The notes under the pieces were generated by a model that worked only from the letters and a program-made list of their open reading frames with translations, was not told the DNA's origin and ran no database searches. From Phycisphaerae bacterium (GTDB lineage Bacteria; Planctomycetota; Phycisphaerae; UBA1845), in contig JAJDDQ010000080.1 in the NCBI GenBank assembly GCA_029260215.1, positions 1 through 64,000 of the forward strand: DNA of 64,000 nucleotides, read 5' to 3'. Shown here one piece after another: positions 29,299 to 37,766 of this stretch; position 1 is the stretch's first letter; each line of letters starts with the position of its first letter. Made by a program: the position numbers and the translations under genes.

Positions 29299-30639
29299 TC
29301 ACCCTTGCAGCAAGGCGTGTATTCCGGCGGCTGACTGTTTTCCTGACTGAACCGCGATCACGACTTCCTCGCCCGCGCCGGCTTGACAGTCGCCGCCGGC
29401 GAACAGCTTGGCTACACTCGTCGCGTGCGTTTCCGGTTGCACGGCGATGCGTCCCTTGTCGTCCAACTTCAAGCCGGGGACCGATTGCAGGAAATCGAGC
29501 AGCACGTCCTGGCCCAGGGCTTTGATGACCATGTCCGCTTCAAGCGTAAACGATTCCCCTTCGACCACTTCGAGCTTGCCTCGCCGCCCTTCGCCTACGC
29601 TGCGGGTCTTTTCGAAAAGTACACCGGCCGCTTTGCCGTTTCGCTCGACGATGCTGGCAGGCGCTGCGTTCCACGCGAATTGAATGCCCTCTTTCTGGGT
29701 CAGCTCATACTCGTGTTTGAACGCGGGCATCGACTCCGCATCGCGCCGGTAGGCGATGGTGACGCGCTGTGCGCCGAGCATCTTGGCTGCGTTGGCTGCG
29801 TCCATCGCGGTGTTGCCCCCGCCGATGACGAGCACATTTTGCCCGATTTTACATTGGTTTAGCGGCAGGGTGTGCGTTTGAAAAATGAAATCCAGCGATT
29901 CCCAGACGCCGTCGAGATTCTCGCCGGGGACGTTCAGCGAAGCGGTTTTACCCAAGCCTACGGCGAGCAGAACGGCGTCGTAGTCCGCGAGCATTCCGGC
30001 AAGCTCGGCTCCATCGACAGCGTGTTCGAGGTGCAAGTCTATGCCTATCTCCGAAACGCGGGCGACCTCGCTGAGCGCGAATTCCGTGGTCAATTTGTAG
30101 CGTGCGATACCAAGGGAGTTCAATCCGCCGGCTACCTCGCGCGATTCAAACACCGACACGGCGTGCCCGCGTTTGCGCAACTCATGCGCGCATGTCAAAC
30201 CGCATGGTCCTGCACCGATGATGGCTACACGTTTGCCCGTGCTTTCGCCCGCTTTGTAGAATGAGGAGCTTACCGGCTCGGCTGTGTCGCAGGCGAAGCG
30301 TTGCAGGCGACCGATCTGTACGGGCTGCTTGAGCATGGTGTTGTCCACGCACGCGCCTTCGCACAAGACCTCCGTCGGGCAGATTCGCGCGCACGATCCG
30401 CCGAAGATATTGGCATCGAGAATCGTCTTGGCTGCCCCGACGGGGTTGCGGTGCATGATGTGCCGGATGAAGCCGGGGATGTCGATTGCCGTCGGGCAGG
30501 ATCGCACGCAGGGCGCGTCGAAACAATACAGGCAGCGGGCCGACTCGGTTAGGGCTTCATCCGGGGTAAGGGGCGGATGAATCTCCGCGAAGTTTCGGTC
30601 AATTTGCTCGATGGACAGCCTGGAATTCGGATCCGACAT
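29299..30639 (-). CDS. preT: NAD(P)-dependent oxidoreductase PreT (GltD-like)
   Basis: 'CLYCFDAPCVRSCPTAIDIPGFI', 'GGSCARICPTEVLCEGACV', 'AIIGAGPCGLTCAHEL', 'VLVIGGGNTAMDAAN'. Adjacent to preA. Confidence 0.9.
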   Translation of the reverse strand: MSDPNSRLSIEQIDRNFAEIHPPLTPDEALTESARCLYCFDAPCVRSCPTAIDIPGFIRHIMHRNPVGAAKTILDANIFGGSCARICPTEVLCEGACVDNTMLKQPVQIGRLQRFACDTAEPVSSSFYKAGESTGKRVAIIGAGPCGLTCAHELRKRGHAVSVFESREVAGGLNSLGIARYKLTTEFALSEVARVSEIGIDLHLEHAVDGAELAGMLADYDAVLLAVGLGKTASLNVPGENLDGVWESLDFIFQTHTLPLNQCKIGQNVLVIGGGNTAMDAANAAKMLGAQRVTIAYRRDAESMPAFKHEYELTQKEGIQFAWNAAPASIVERNGKAAGVLFEKTRSVGEGRRGKLEVVEGESFTLEADMVIKALGQDVLLDFLQSVPGLKLDDKGRIAVQPETHATSVAKLFAGGDCQAGAGEEVVIAVQSGKQSAAGIHALLQG

Positions 30640-30695
30640 TACAAACCCTCGAAATCAACATCTTCCGGCGCGGCGGAAAAACGCACGTCGCCGGT

Positions 30696-32093
30696 TCAAA
30701 CCTCGCCTGCATGGCTTCGCGGGATGAATTGGCCGTAGCCGTTCTTGCCCACGAATTTGTAGTCCTCAACGATTTGCCGACCGCGGCAGAACGTGTGCTC
30801 GGCAAAGCCCGCAAGCGACCAACCCTGGAACGGGCTCCAGTCGCAGTTGGTCTGCATCTTTTTGAAATCGACACGCCGCGTTTTGGTCGGATGGATGATG
30901 GTAATGTCGGCATCGCTGCCGACGCGAATCGCACCCTTCCTGGGGTACATGCCCATTGTGCGGGCCGGCGTCGTGCAGCATTTGTCGACGAACTGGTTCA
31001 CGGTGATGCGTTTCTTGCGCACGCCGAGCGTGTACACAATCGGCAGCAGCGTCTCCAGCCCCGGCATGCCCATCGGTATTTTGGTCCAATCGCCTTTCCA
31101 CATGGCTTTCTGCTTTCGCGTGAAGGTGCAGGTGTCGGTCGAGACCGAGCACACCTCGCCGTCGCGCAGGCCGTCCCAAAGGCGTTTTTGGTCTCTGGGT
31201 GTTTTCAATTGCGGGCAGGTCGCGAAGAGATGCCCGTCTTTCTTTTTGAATACACGATCGTCCAGCGAGATGTATTGCGCGCAGGTTTCGGCGAGGATGT
31301 TCACGCCCTGGGCGCGGGCTTCGCGGATCAGGTCCGAGCCTTCGGCTGTGCTCATGTGCACGATGAACGATCGGCTGCCCGTGACGCGCGTCCAGTGTAT
31401 GACGCGTTCGATGGCCTCTGCTTCGATGAAGTTGGGGCGCGTCATGGTGTGCAGGTAGGCACCGTGTTTTTTCATCTCGGCTTTGCTGTGGTGACGCTCG
31501 ATGAGCATATCGAGTACGCGACTCGATTCGGCGTGTACGAGCAGCATGCCGCCGAGGTCCTTGAGGATTTCGAGGGCGCCGTACATGGCTGCGTCGTCGG
31601 ACTGCCAGCCTTCTTTCTCGTAGATCATGAACTGTTTGAAGGTGGGGTAGCCTTTTTTGAATATCTTTTTGATTTCCTTGCGGTGGCGCTCCCACTTGGT
31701 GATCGCGACGTGGAAGGCGTAATCGATGCAGGCTTTGCCCTCCGCTCGGGCGTGCCAGTTGTCGACGGCATCTTGCAGGGATTCGTCGCCGTAGGGAATT
31801 GCGAAATCGATGAGGGACGTGACGCCGCCGCAGGCAGCCGCCCGCGTGCCGGAGTCGTAATCGTCGGCGGATACCGTTCCGCAAAAGGGCAACGCCAGAT
31901 GCACGTGTACGTCGATTCCGCCGGGGATGACGTATCGGCCTGCTGCGTTGACGAGTACTGCTCCGTTTGCGTTCGACTTTTTGAGATCTTTGCCGATGGC
32001 GGCGATCTTGTCTCCCGCGATGCCGACGTCTGCGCGCGTGGTTTCGGAAGCGGTGACAACTGTTCCGCCGTGAATGATCGTGTCAAGGTGCAT
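30696..32093 (-). CDS. hydA: Dihydropyrimidinase/hydantoinase family amidohydrolase
   Basis: 'DTIIHGGTVVTASETTRADVGI', 'VIPGGIDVHVHLALPF', 'FKQFMIYEKEG', 'RKGAIRVGSDADITIIHP'. ATG at 32093. Confidence 0.88.
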   Translation of the reverse strand: MHLDTIIHGGTVVTASETTRADVGIAGDKIAAIGKDLKKSNANGAVLVNAAGRYVIPGGIDVHVHLALPFCGTVSADDYDSGTRAAACGGVTSLIDFAIPYGDESLQDAVDNWHARAEGKACIDYAFHVAITKWERHRKEIKKIFKKGYPTFKQFMIYEKEGWQSDDAAMYGALEILKDLGGMLLVHAESSRVLDMLIERHHSKAEMKKHGAYLHTMTRPNFIEAEAIERVIHWTRVTGSRSFIVHMSTAEGSDLIREARAQGVNILAETCAQYISLDDRVFKKKDGHLFATCPQLKTPRDQKRLWDGLRDGEVCSVSTDTCTFTRKQKAMWKGDWTKIPMGMPGLETLLPIVYTLGVRKKRITVNQFVDKCCTTPARTMGMYPRKGAIRVGSDADITIIHPTKTRRVDFKKMQTNCDWSPFQGWSLAGFAEHTFCRGRQIVEDYKFVGKNGYGQFIPRSHAGEV

Positions 32094-32327
32094 GCCGAGA
32101 CTCCTTGTGGTTCCGTTCCTCTGTCCGCCCACAACGGCATGCTATTGTGCAGCCGAAGCTTGCATGAGGCAACCCGGTGGTTGTGCGTTTCCTGAAGGCG
32201 CGTTTGGGAAATCTTCTGCGTTGCGGTTGATGTCGTTTGCGAACTTGACTCGACGTAAAACGTATACGATGGTGATGTCGTGGACCATTCCTCTATTCAC
32301 GAACACTCATCGGGGAGTTTCTCAATC

Positions 32328-33533
32328 ATGGCGAAGGCGAAGAGAAAAAAGGCGTTCGAGGCGATGGGAATCCCCGAAGGCGACCGGGCGATACTCTGCC
32401 TGGACGGCGGCGGTATTCGCGGGATCCTGACGGTGCAATTGTTGAAGAAGATCGAAGAAGTGGCTGGTGTGCCTGCTTACGAACTGTTCGACATGGTGTC
32501 GGGAACGAGCACGGGCGCGATTGTCGCGGGACTTGTAGCGGCTGGGAAGACTGCTGTTGAGATTGAGACGCTTTATGTGAAGCTGGTGAAGCGCGTGTTC
32601 AAGGTGAAGTCGTGGGCGGCGAACCGGTTTCTCAACCCGCCTCTGTATTCGAAGGCGAACTATCGATCAGCTCTGAAGGATATTGTGGGGGCTGACACGA
32701 CGCTTCAGAAGGCGTGTAAGAAGAGCGGGATCGATCTGCTGATTACAGCCAAAGACGTTGCGGCTGGCGAGGAAGTTTACTTTTCCTGCATTGCGAACCG
32801 CGGCAAGAAGCCGGCTTACATCGGCACGTATAAGGATGTTCTTTTGCGGTCCGCTATGGAGGCGACCATGTCGGCGCCGACCTATTTCACGCCGCTTGAG
32901 CGGTTTGTGGACGGGGGCGTGACGACTTTCAACAACCCGTCGCTGGCGGCTATTATTGAGGCAGTTCGCTATTCCAACGAGGCGTACAGTGCAGACAACC
33001 TGACCGTAGTCAGTCTGGGTACCGGGTGCAGGCCTCAATTCGTCACGCCGCGTGATGTGGCCAACCCGCCAGGTTCGGATGTCGCGTTCTGGTTGCAGTG
33101 GCTGATGACGGAATCGGGCGACGATGCGTCGGATCAGCAGTGTTATCTGCTGCGTACGAAGGGTCTTTGGCCTGGGATCGATTTCCGCCGGTTCCAGATT
33201 TCGCTTAACTCCGCGTCGATCCGCAAGCTGCCGAACAGGCCGTTGGGCGATATAGACGATACAAAGGCTGATTGGCTTTACGATCTGGACGACAAGGAAT
33301 TGGCTGACATTCAACTGGACAATGTCAAATATTTTCCCGTCATGCAGGCTATTGGGGAAGCGATGGTCGAATTTATTGAGAAAGAGGCCGGCAGACGCAA
33401 GCAGAACCCGTTTTCATTCGATCTCGTTGATGCCAAGACGGGTAAGGAGATGCTGGTGGCGCGACGCGGCGATGTGCAGCGTATCAAGCAGCAGATGAAG
33501 AGTCAGGTTTGGCTGGACAAGTACAGCAGTTGA
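32328..33533 (+). CDS. Patatin-like phospholipase
   Basis: 'LDGGGIRGILTVQLL', 'GTSTGAIVAGLVA' (GxSxG), 'FVDGGVTTFNNPS' (catalytic Asp DGG). Confidence 0.93.
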   Translation: MAKAKRKKAFEAMGIPEGDRAILCLDGGGIRGILTVQLLKKIEEVAGVPAYELFDMVSGTSTGAIVAGLVAAGKTAVEIETLYVKLVKRVFKVKSWAANRFLNPPLYSKANYRSALKDIVGADTTLQKACKKSGIDLLITAKDVAAGEEVYFSCIANRGKKPAYIGTYKDVLLRSAMEATMSAPTYFTPLERFVDGGVTTFNNPSLAAIIEAVRYSNEAYSADNLTVVSLGTGCRPQFVTPRDVANPPGSDVAFWLQWLMTESGDDASDQQCYLLRTKGLWPGIDFRRFQISLNSASIRKLPNRPLGDIDDTKADWLYDLDDKELADIQLDNVKYFPVMQAIGEAMVEFIEKEAGRRKQNPFSFDLVDAKTGKEMLVARRGDVQRIKQQMKSQVWLDKYSS

Positions 33534-33566
33534 ACGGACGAACGTGACCGCTTCGATCGACTGTGA

Positions 33567-34943
33567 CTATTTCTCAGGCGCGTCGAGCAGTGAGAGTGTC
33601 ATCGCGGTCATGCAGCGGACGCCGGTGCGAATGGACGGTTCGGGGTCGGGGGCGAAACGGCTGGAGTGCAGCGACGGGAGAGGCGGGGCGTTCGGGCGCC
33701 GGCTTGCTTCGTAGGTGTCGCGGCGGACCGCGCCCAGCCAGAATATCAGCGAGGGCACGTTCAGTTGTCGGCTGTAGCGGCTGAAATCCTCGCCGCCCAT
33801 GACGGGTTTGGTTTCGACAACGTGCTCTTGGCCGAGGACGCGGGCGAAGACTCCGGCGGCTGACGCGGTGAGTTCGGGGTCGTTGTAGGTTGAGGGCGTG
33901 AATTCGTCTTCGCGGATGACAACGTCGGGGTCACGCGGGCAGCCCATAGCCCGACACGTGTTGACGGCCACATCGCGGATGCCGTCGAGAAGGATGCGCC
34001 GTGTTTCGTCCGTGTAGGATCGGACCGTTATCTGCAGGGTGGCTTTGTTGGAAATGATGTTGTGCTTGGAACCGGCGTGGACCGATCCGACGGTGATGAC
34101 CGCGGGTTCCAGTGGATCGACCCGACGGGATACGACCGTCTGTAATGCGGTGATGGTATGTGCGGCGGCTACGACCGGATCGATGGCGCGGTTCGGGCGG
34201 GAGCCGTGTCCGCCGCGACCGTGGATCGTGATATCGACCGAATCGACGTTGGCCAGCGCCCACCCGCTCGAATAGGCGACGGAGCCGGCTGGCATGTCGG
34301 CTGATACGTGCAGGGCGAGGCAGTAGTCCGGTTTTGGCATGCGGTCGAATAAACCGTCTTCGATCATCATGCGGGCGCCGCTGCCGATTTCCTCGGCTGG
34401 CTGGGCTACGATGAGCACGGTGCCGCTCCATTTGTCGCGCAACTCTGCCAGCGCCCGAGCAGTGCCGAGCAAGCAGGTTTGATGGATGTCGTGCCCGCAG
34501 GCGTGCATTACGCCGACGCTTCGGCCATCGTCAGTCGTCGTTTTGACGCTGCTCGCATAGGGCAATCCGGTTTCTTCGGTAATGGGCAAAGCGTCCATGT
34601 CGCCGCGTACCATCATGACCGGTCCCGGACCATTGCGCAGCAGGCCTGCGACGCCATGTCCGCCGATCCCGGTCGTCACGTCGTAACCGGCTGAACGCAA
34701 CCCGTCGGCGATCCTGGCGGCTGTCTTTTCTTCGCGCAGGGACAGTTCCGGGTGCGTGTGCAGGTGTTTGTAGTAGCTGAACAGGTTGGTCAATTCGCGA
34801 TCGACGAATGCGTCCACAGCCTCAGCGAGGTCGGTGCGATCATGGGATTGAACGCGATCCTCGCCCATTGCGGGCGGAATGGTGAACGGCAGTATCGACA
34901 AAAGGCAGATCGTGGAACGGGTCATTGCTTTCTTGCTCCGCAT
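33567..34943 (-). CDS. Secreted M20 family peptidase/amidohydrolase (hippurate hydrolase-like)
   Basis: 'HTHPELSLREEKTA', 'GDMDALPITEETGLPYAS', 'MHACGHDIHQTCLLG', 'QPAEEIGSGARMMIEDG', C-terminal 'GGEDFSRYSR'; N-terminal signal-like segment. Confidence 0.9.
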   Translation of the reverse strand: MRSKKAMTRSTICLLSILPFTIPPAMGEDRVQSHDRTDLAEAVDAFVDRELTNLFSYYKHLHTHPELSLREEKTAARIADGLRSAGYDVTTGIGGHGVAGLLRNGPGPVMMVRGDMDALPITEETGLPYASSVKTTTDDGRSVGVMHACGHDIHQTCLLGTARALAELRDKWSGTVLIVAQPAEEIGSGARMMIEDGLFDRMPKPDYCLALHVSADMPAGSVAYSSGWALANVDSVDITIHGRGGHGSRPNRAIDPVVAAAHTITALQTVVSRRVDPLEPAVITVGSVHAGSKHNIISNKATLQITVRSYTDETRRILLDGIRDVAVNTCRAMGCPRDPDVVIREDEFTPSTYNDPELTASAAGVFARVLGQEHVVETKPVMGGEDFSRYSRQLNVPSLIFWLGAVRRDTYEASRRPNAPPLPSLHSSRFAPDPEPSIRTGVRCMTAMTLSLLDAPEK

Positions 34944-34980
34944 TGCACATGGGAAATCGACGGGTACTACCTGAGTAAGA

Positions 34981-35010
34981 GTCCGCGCCGACTGAAGTCG
35001 GCGGCTCGTA
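34981..35010 (+). repeat. Palindromic intergenic repeat family R2, copy 2 (GTCCGCGCCGACTGAAGTCGGCGGCTCGTA)
   Basis: Stem GCCGACT/AGTCGGC. Confidence 0.8.
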
Positions 35011-35030
35011 AGTTGCTTTGCCTGCATCGC

Positions 35031-36581
35031 TTACAGTCTTTCGCAGATCGACTTGCCTTGCATGAACATGCCGATGTAATCCCTGCCGCCGGCTTTGGAA
35101 TTGGTGCCCGACATGTTGAATCCGCCGAACGGCTGAACGTCCACGAGGGCACCGGTACATTTGCGATTCAAATACAGATTCCCGACGTGAAACGTGCTGC
35201 GTGCCTGATGCAGGCGGTCGCGATCGCGAGAGAACAGGGCACCGGTTAGGCCATACTCCGTGCCGTTGATGATCTCCATGCCGTCGTCGAAATTCCTGGC
35301 TTTGATGACCGCGAGGACGGGGCCGAAGATTTCCTCCTGTGCAATGCGCGCGTTGCGGTCGATGTCGGCGATGATGGTCGGCGGGATGAAATGTCCGCCC
35401 GTCGGCACGGTGGTTTCACCTAATACCATCCGCCCTTCGCCTTTACCCACTTTGATGTAGTCGCTGATGCTCTTGAATGCGCTGGCGTTGATAACGGCGC
35501 TCATGGACAGGTTTTCTTCGCCGGTCGTGTCGCCGACCGTTAGCTTGCGACTTCGTTCGACGACACGTTCGAGCACTTCATCGTAAGCGCTCTCGACAAC
35601 CACAAGCCGCGAACAGGCGGAGCATTTCTGTCCCTGAAACCCAAACGCTGCGGCGCATGCACCTTCAGCCGCTGCGTCGAGATCGGCGGTTTCGTCCACC
35701 AGGATGCCGTCTTTGCCGCCCATTTCGAGGATGACGCGTTTGATCCAGATTTGCCCTTTGTTGACCTTGGCGGCTTGCTCGTTGATGCGCACGCCGACTT
35801 CGCGCGAGCCGGTGAAGGCGATCATGCGTGTGAGCGGGTGGTTGACGATGGTTTCGCCGACATCGCTGCCGCTGCCAGGGACGAAATTCAGCACGCCGGG
35901 CGGCAGGCCTGCCTCGGTGAGGATTTCGCACATCTTGGCTGCGATGATCGGCGAATCGCTCGATGGTTTGACGACCACGGTGTTGCCCGCGACGAGGGCC
36001 GCCGTCGTCATGCCCATGCAGATGGCCAGCGGGAAATTCCACGGTGGAATGACGCCGACCACACCGAGCGCGATGTATTCGACCGTGTTGTCTTCGCCGG
36101 TGAACGGCGTCGTCGGGTGTCTGCCGCTGAGTCGCATCATCTCGCGGGCGTAGAAATCGCAGAAGTCGATGGCTTCGCAGGTGTCCGCGTAGGCTTCGAG
36201 CCAGGGCTTGGCCACTTCGTAGCACATCCACGCGGAGAGTTCGTACACGCGCCGGCGCATGATGGCTGCTGCTTTGGCGAGAATCGTGGCCCGCTCTTCC
36301 GCCGGGACGCGCGACCAGGTTTTGAACGCTTCCGCCGCGAGACGGATGGCTTTGTCGGCGTGATCCGTGCTCGCTTTTGCGGATTTGCCGACGACGCGAT
36401 CGGTCCTGGCGGGCGAAACCGACGAAATCCACTGCCCGGTCGTGACGGCTTCCCCGCCGATCCACAGCGGATAGTCAGCCCCAAGTCGGGAGCCAACGTC
36501 CTTCAGCGCAGCCGTCATGAGACGGCGGGGTTCATCCTGATTGAAATCTACATACGATTCCGGTTGATACGATGTCAGCAT
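35031..36581 (-). CDS. L-glutamate gamma-semialdehyde (1-pyrroline-5-carboxylate) dehydrogenase
   Basis: ALDH family with 'PPWNFPLAI', 'ILEMGGKDGILVDETADLDAAAEG', 'FGFQGQKCSACSR', 'PFGGFNMSGTNSKAGGRDYI'; RocA/PruA-like full length. Confidence 0.88.
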   Translation of the reverse strand: MLTSYQPESYVDFNQDEPRRLMTAALKDVGSRLGADYPLWIGGEAVTTGQWISSVSPARTDRVVGKSAKASTDHADKAIRLAAEAFKTWSRVPAEERATILAKAAAIMRRRVYELSAWMCYEVAKPWLEAYADTCEAIDFCDFYAREMMRLSGRHPTTPFTGEDNTVEYIALGVVGVIPPWNFPLAICMGMTTAALVAGNTVVVKPSSDSPIIAAKMCEILTEAGLPPGVLNFVPGSGSDVGETIVNHPLTRMIAFTGSREVGVRINEQAAKVNKGQIWIKRVILEMGGKDGILVDETADLDAAAEGACAAAFGFQGQKCSACSRLVVVESAYDEVLERVVERSRKLTVGDTTGEENLSMSAVINASAFKSISDYIKVGKGEGRMVLGETTVPTGGHFIPPTIIADIDRNARIAQEEIFGPVLAVIKARNFDDGMEIINGTEYGLTGALFSRDRDRLHQARSTFHVGNLYLNRKCTGALVDVQPFGGFNMSGTNSKAGGRDYIGMFMQGKSICERL

Positions 36582-36628
36582 TCCTGTTTAACCTTTTCTG
36601 CCAGGGCGTTCATTCAACGATGTTGCCG

Positions 36629-36670
36629 CGACGCTCCGCACGGGCGACGCTCCGCACGGGCGACGCTTCG
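36629..36670 (+). repeat. 2.6 copies of a 16-bp tandem repeat (CGACGCTCCGCACGGG)
   Basis: Exact copies at 36629-36644 and 36645-36660, then partial CGACGCTTCG. Confidence 0.9.
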
Positions 36671-36682
36671 ACTTTCAAATCC

Positions 36683-37501
36683 TTAGCTTCCCAACTGCCG
36701 GCTTCGCTCGAAAGCAGCCAGAGCAGCCTCGACCAGATGCTCAAACACCTTGTTCTTCTTGAACGAGTCGACGGCTGCTTCGGTCGTGCCGCCGGGCGAC
36801 ATGACCTTCCTCCGCAACGTCTCGGGGGTATCATTTGTCTCGATCATCATCTTGGCGGCTCCAAGGCAGGACTGCTTGGCCAACAGCGACGCCTGCTGCT
36901 CACTCAACCCCGCGCGCCGGCCCGCTTCGATGACCGCTTCGGTGAAAAAGTAAAAGTACGCAGGCCCCGAACCCGAGACGGCTGTCACCGCGTCCATCAG
37001 GGGTTCCTCCTCGATGTGCATGCTCTTTCCACCCGCGTCGAAAATCCGCTGGGCACGCAGCAGGTCTGCTTCCTGTGCGTATTGCCCGGGGTGCACGCCG
37101 GCCATCCCCGCACCCACGTGCATGGGGAGATTGGGCATTACCCGCACCACGCGGGCTTTTATGTGATCGAGCTGATCTTCGATCGACTTCGTGGACACGC
37201 CAGCCATGATGGACACGATTACGTGATCCTCACGTACCAGATCGCGCACGTTGGCCAACACATCGCGGTGGTTCTGCGGTTTGACCGCGAGCAGGAGAAT
37301 ATAGCTTTCCTTCACCAAATGACGGTTATCGTCCGTCACCGTGATGTTGAATCGCTCGCGAAAGGCCGACCGCCGGGCTTCGTTCGGGTCGGCGGCGATG
37401 ATGCGATCGTCCAGCAATACGCTGTTCCGCAGCAGCCCGTGGACGATGCCCTCGGCTGCGTTCCCCGATCCGACGATGCCGATTTCATATTGAGTATGCA
37501 A
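36683..37501 (-). CDS. proC: Pyrroline-5-carboxylate reductase
   Basis: 'IGIVGSGNAAEGIVHGLL', 'VRVMPNLPMHVGAGMAGV', 'AVSGSGPAYFYFFTEAVIEAG', 'VMSPGGTTEAAV'. TTG start. Confidence 0.93.
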   Translation of the reverse strand: MHTQYEIGIVGSGNAAEGIVHGLLRNSVLLDDRIIAADPNEARRSAFRERFNITVTDDNRHLVKESYILLLAVKPQNHRDVLANVRDLVREDHVIVSIMAGVSTKSIEDQLDHIKARVVRVMPNLPMHVGAGMAGVHPGQYAQEADLLRAQRIFDAGGKSMHIEEEPLMDAVTAVSGSGPAYFYFFTEAVIEAGRRAGLSEQQASLLAKQSCLGAAKMMIETNDTPETLRRKVMSPGGTTEAAVDSFKKNKVFEHLVEAALAAFERSRQLGS

Positions 37502-37766
37502 AACTTACACTCCATGTGACCGGGTGCATTCTAGTGACAGGCAGCGGTGGCCTCAAACGTCGCGAGCCGTGAAATTTTTGCCGGGCTGAATCGCAAGGCG
37601 ACCGGAGAAAGGGAGAGCCGGAACGGCGTTTGCCGCTTTCCCCGTCATGATGCTCGGGTTGTGGGCATGTTGCATGGCGATATCGGTTATGATCGGGTGG
37701 AACTTCGGCGGGGTGGCGACGGGCCGACATCGCTCGCATTTTTGCGTAGAGAAGGGGGTAGGCCGA

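Noticed and set aside
30711-32195. 494-aa + strand ORF and 372-aa - strand alternative frame
   Set aside because: Overlap the well-supported dihydropyrimidinase; high-GC artefacts.
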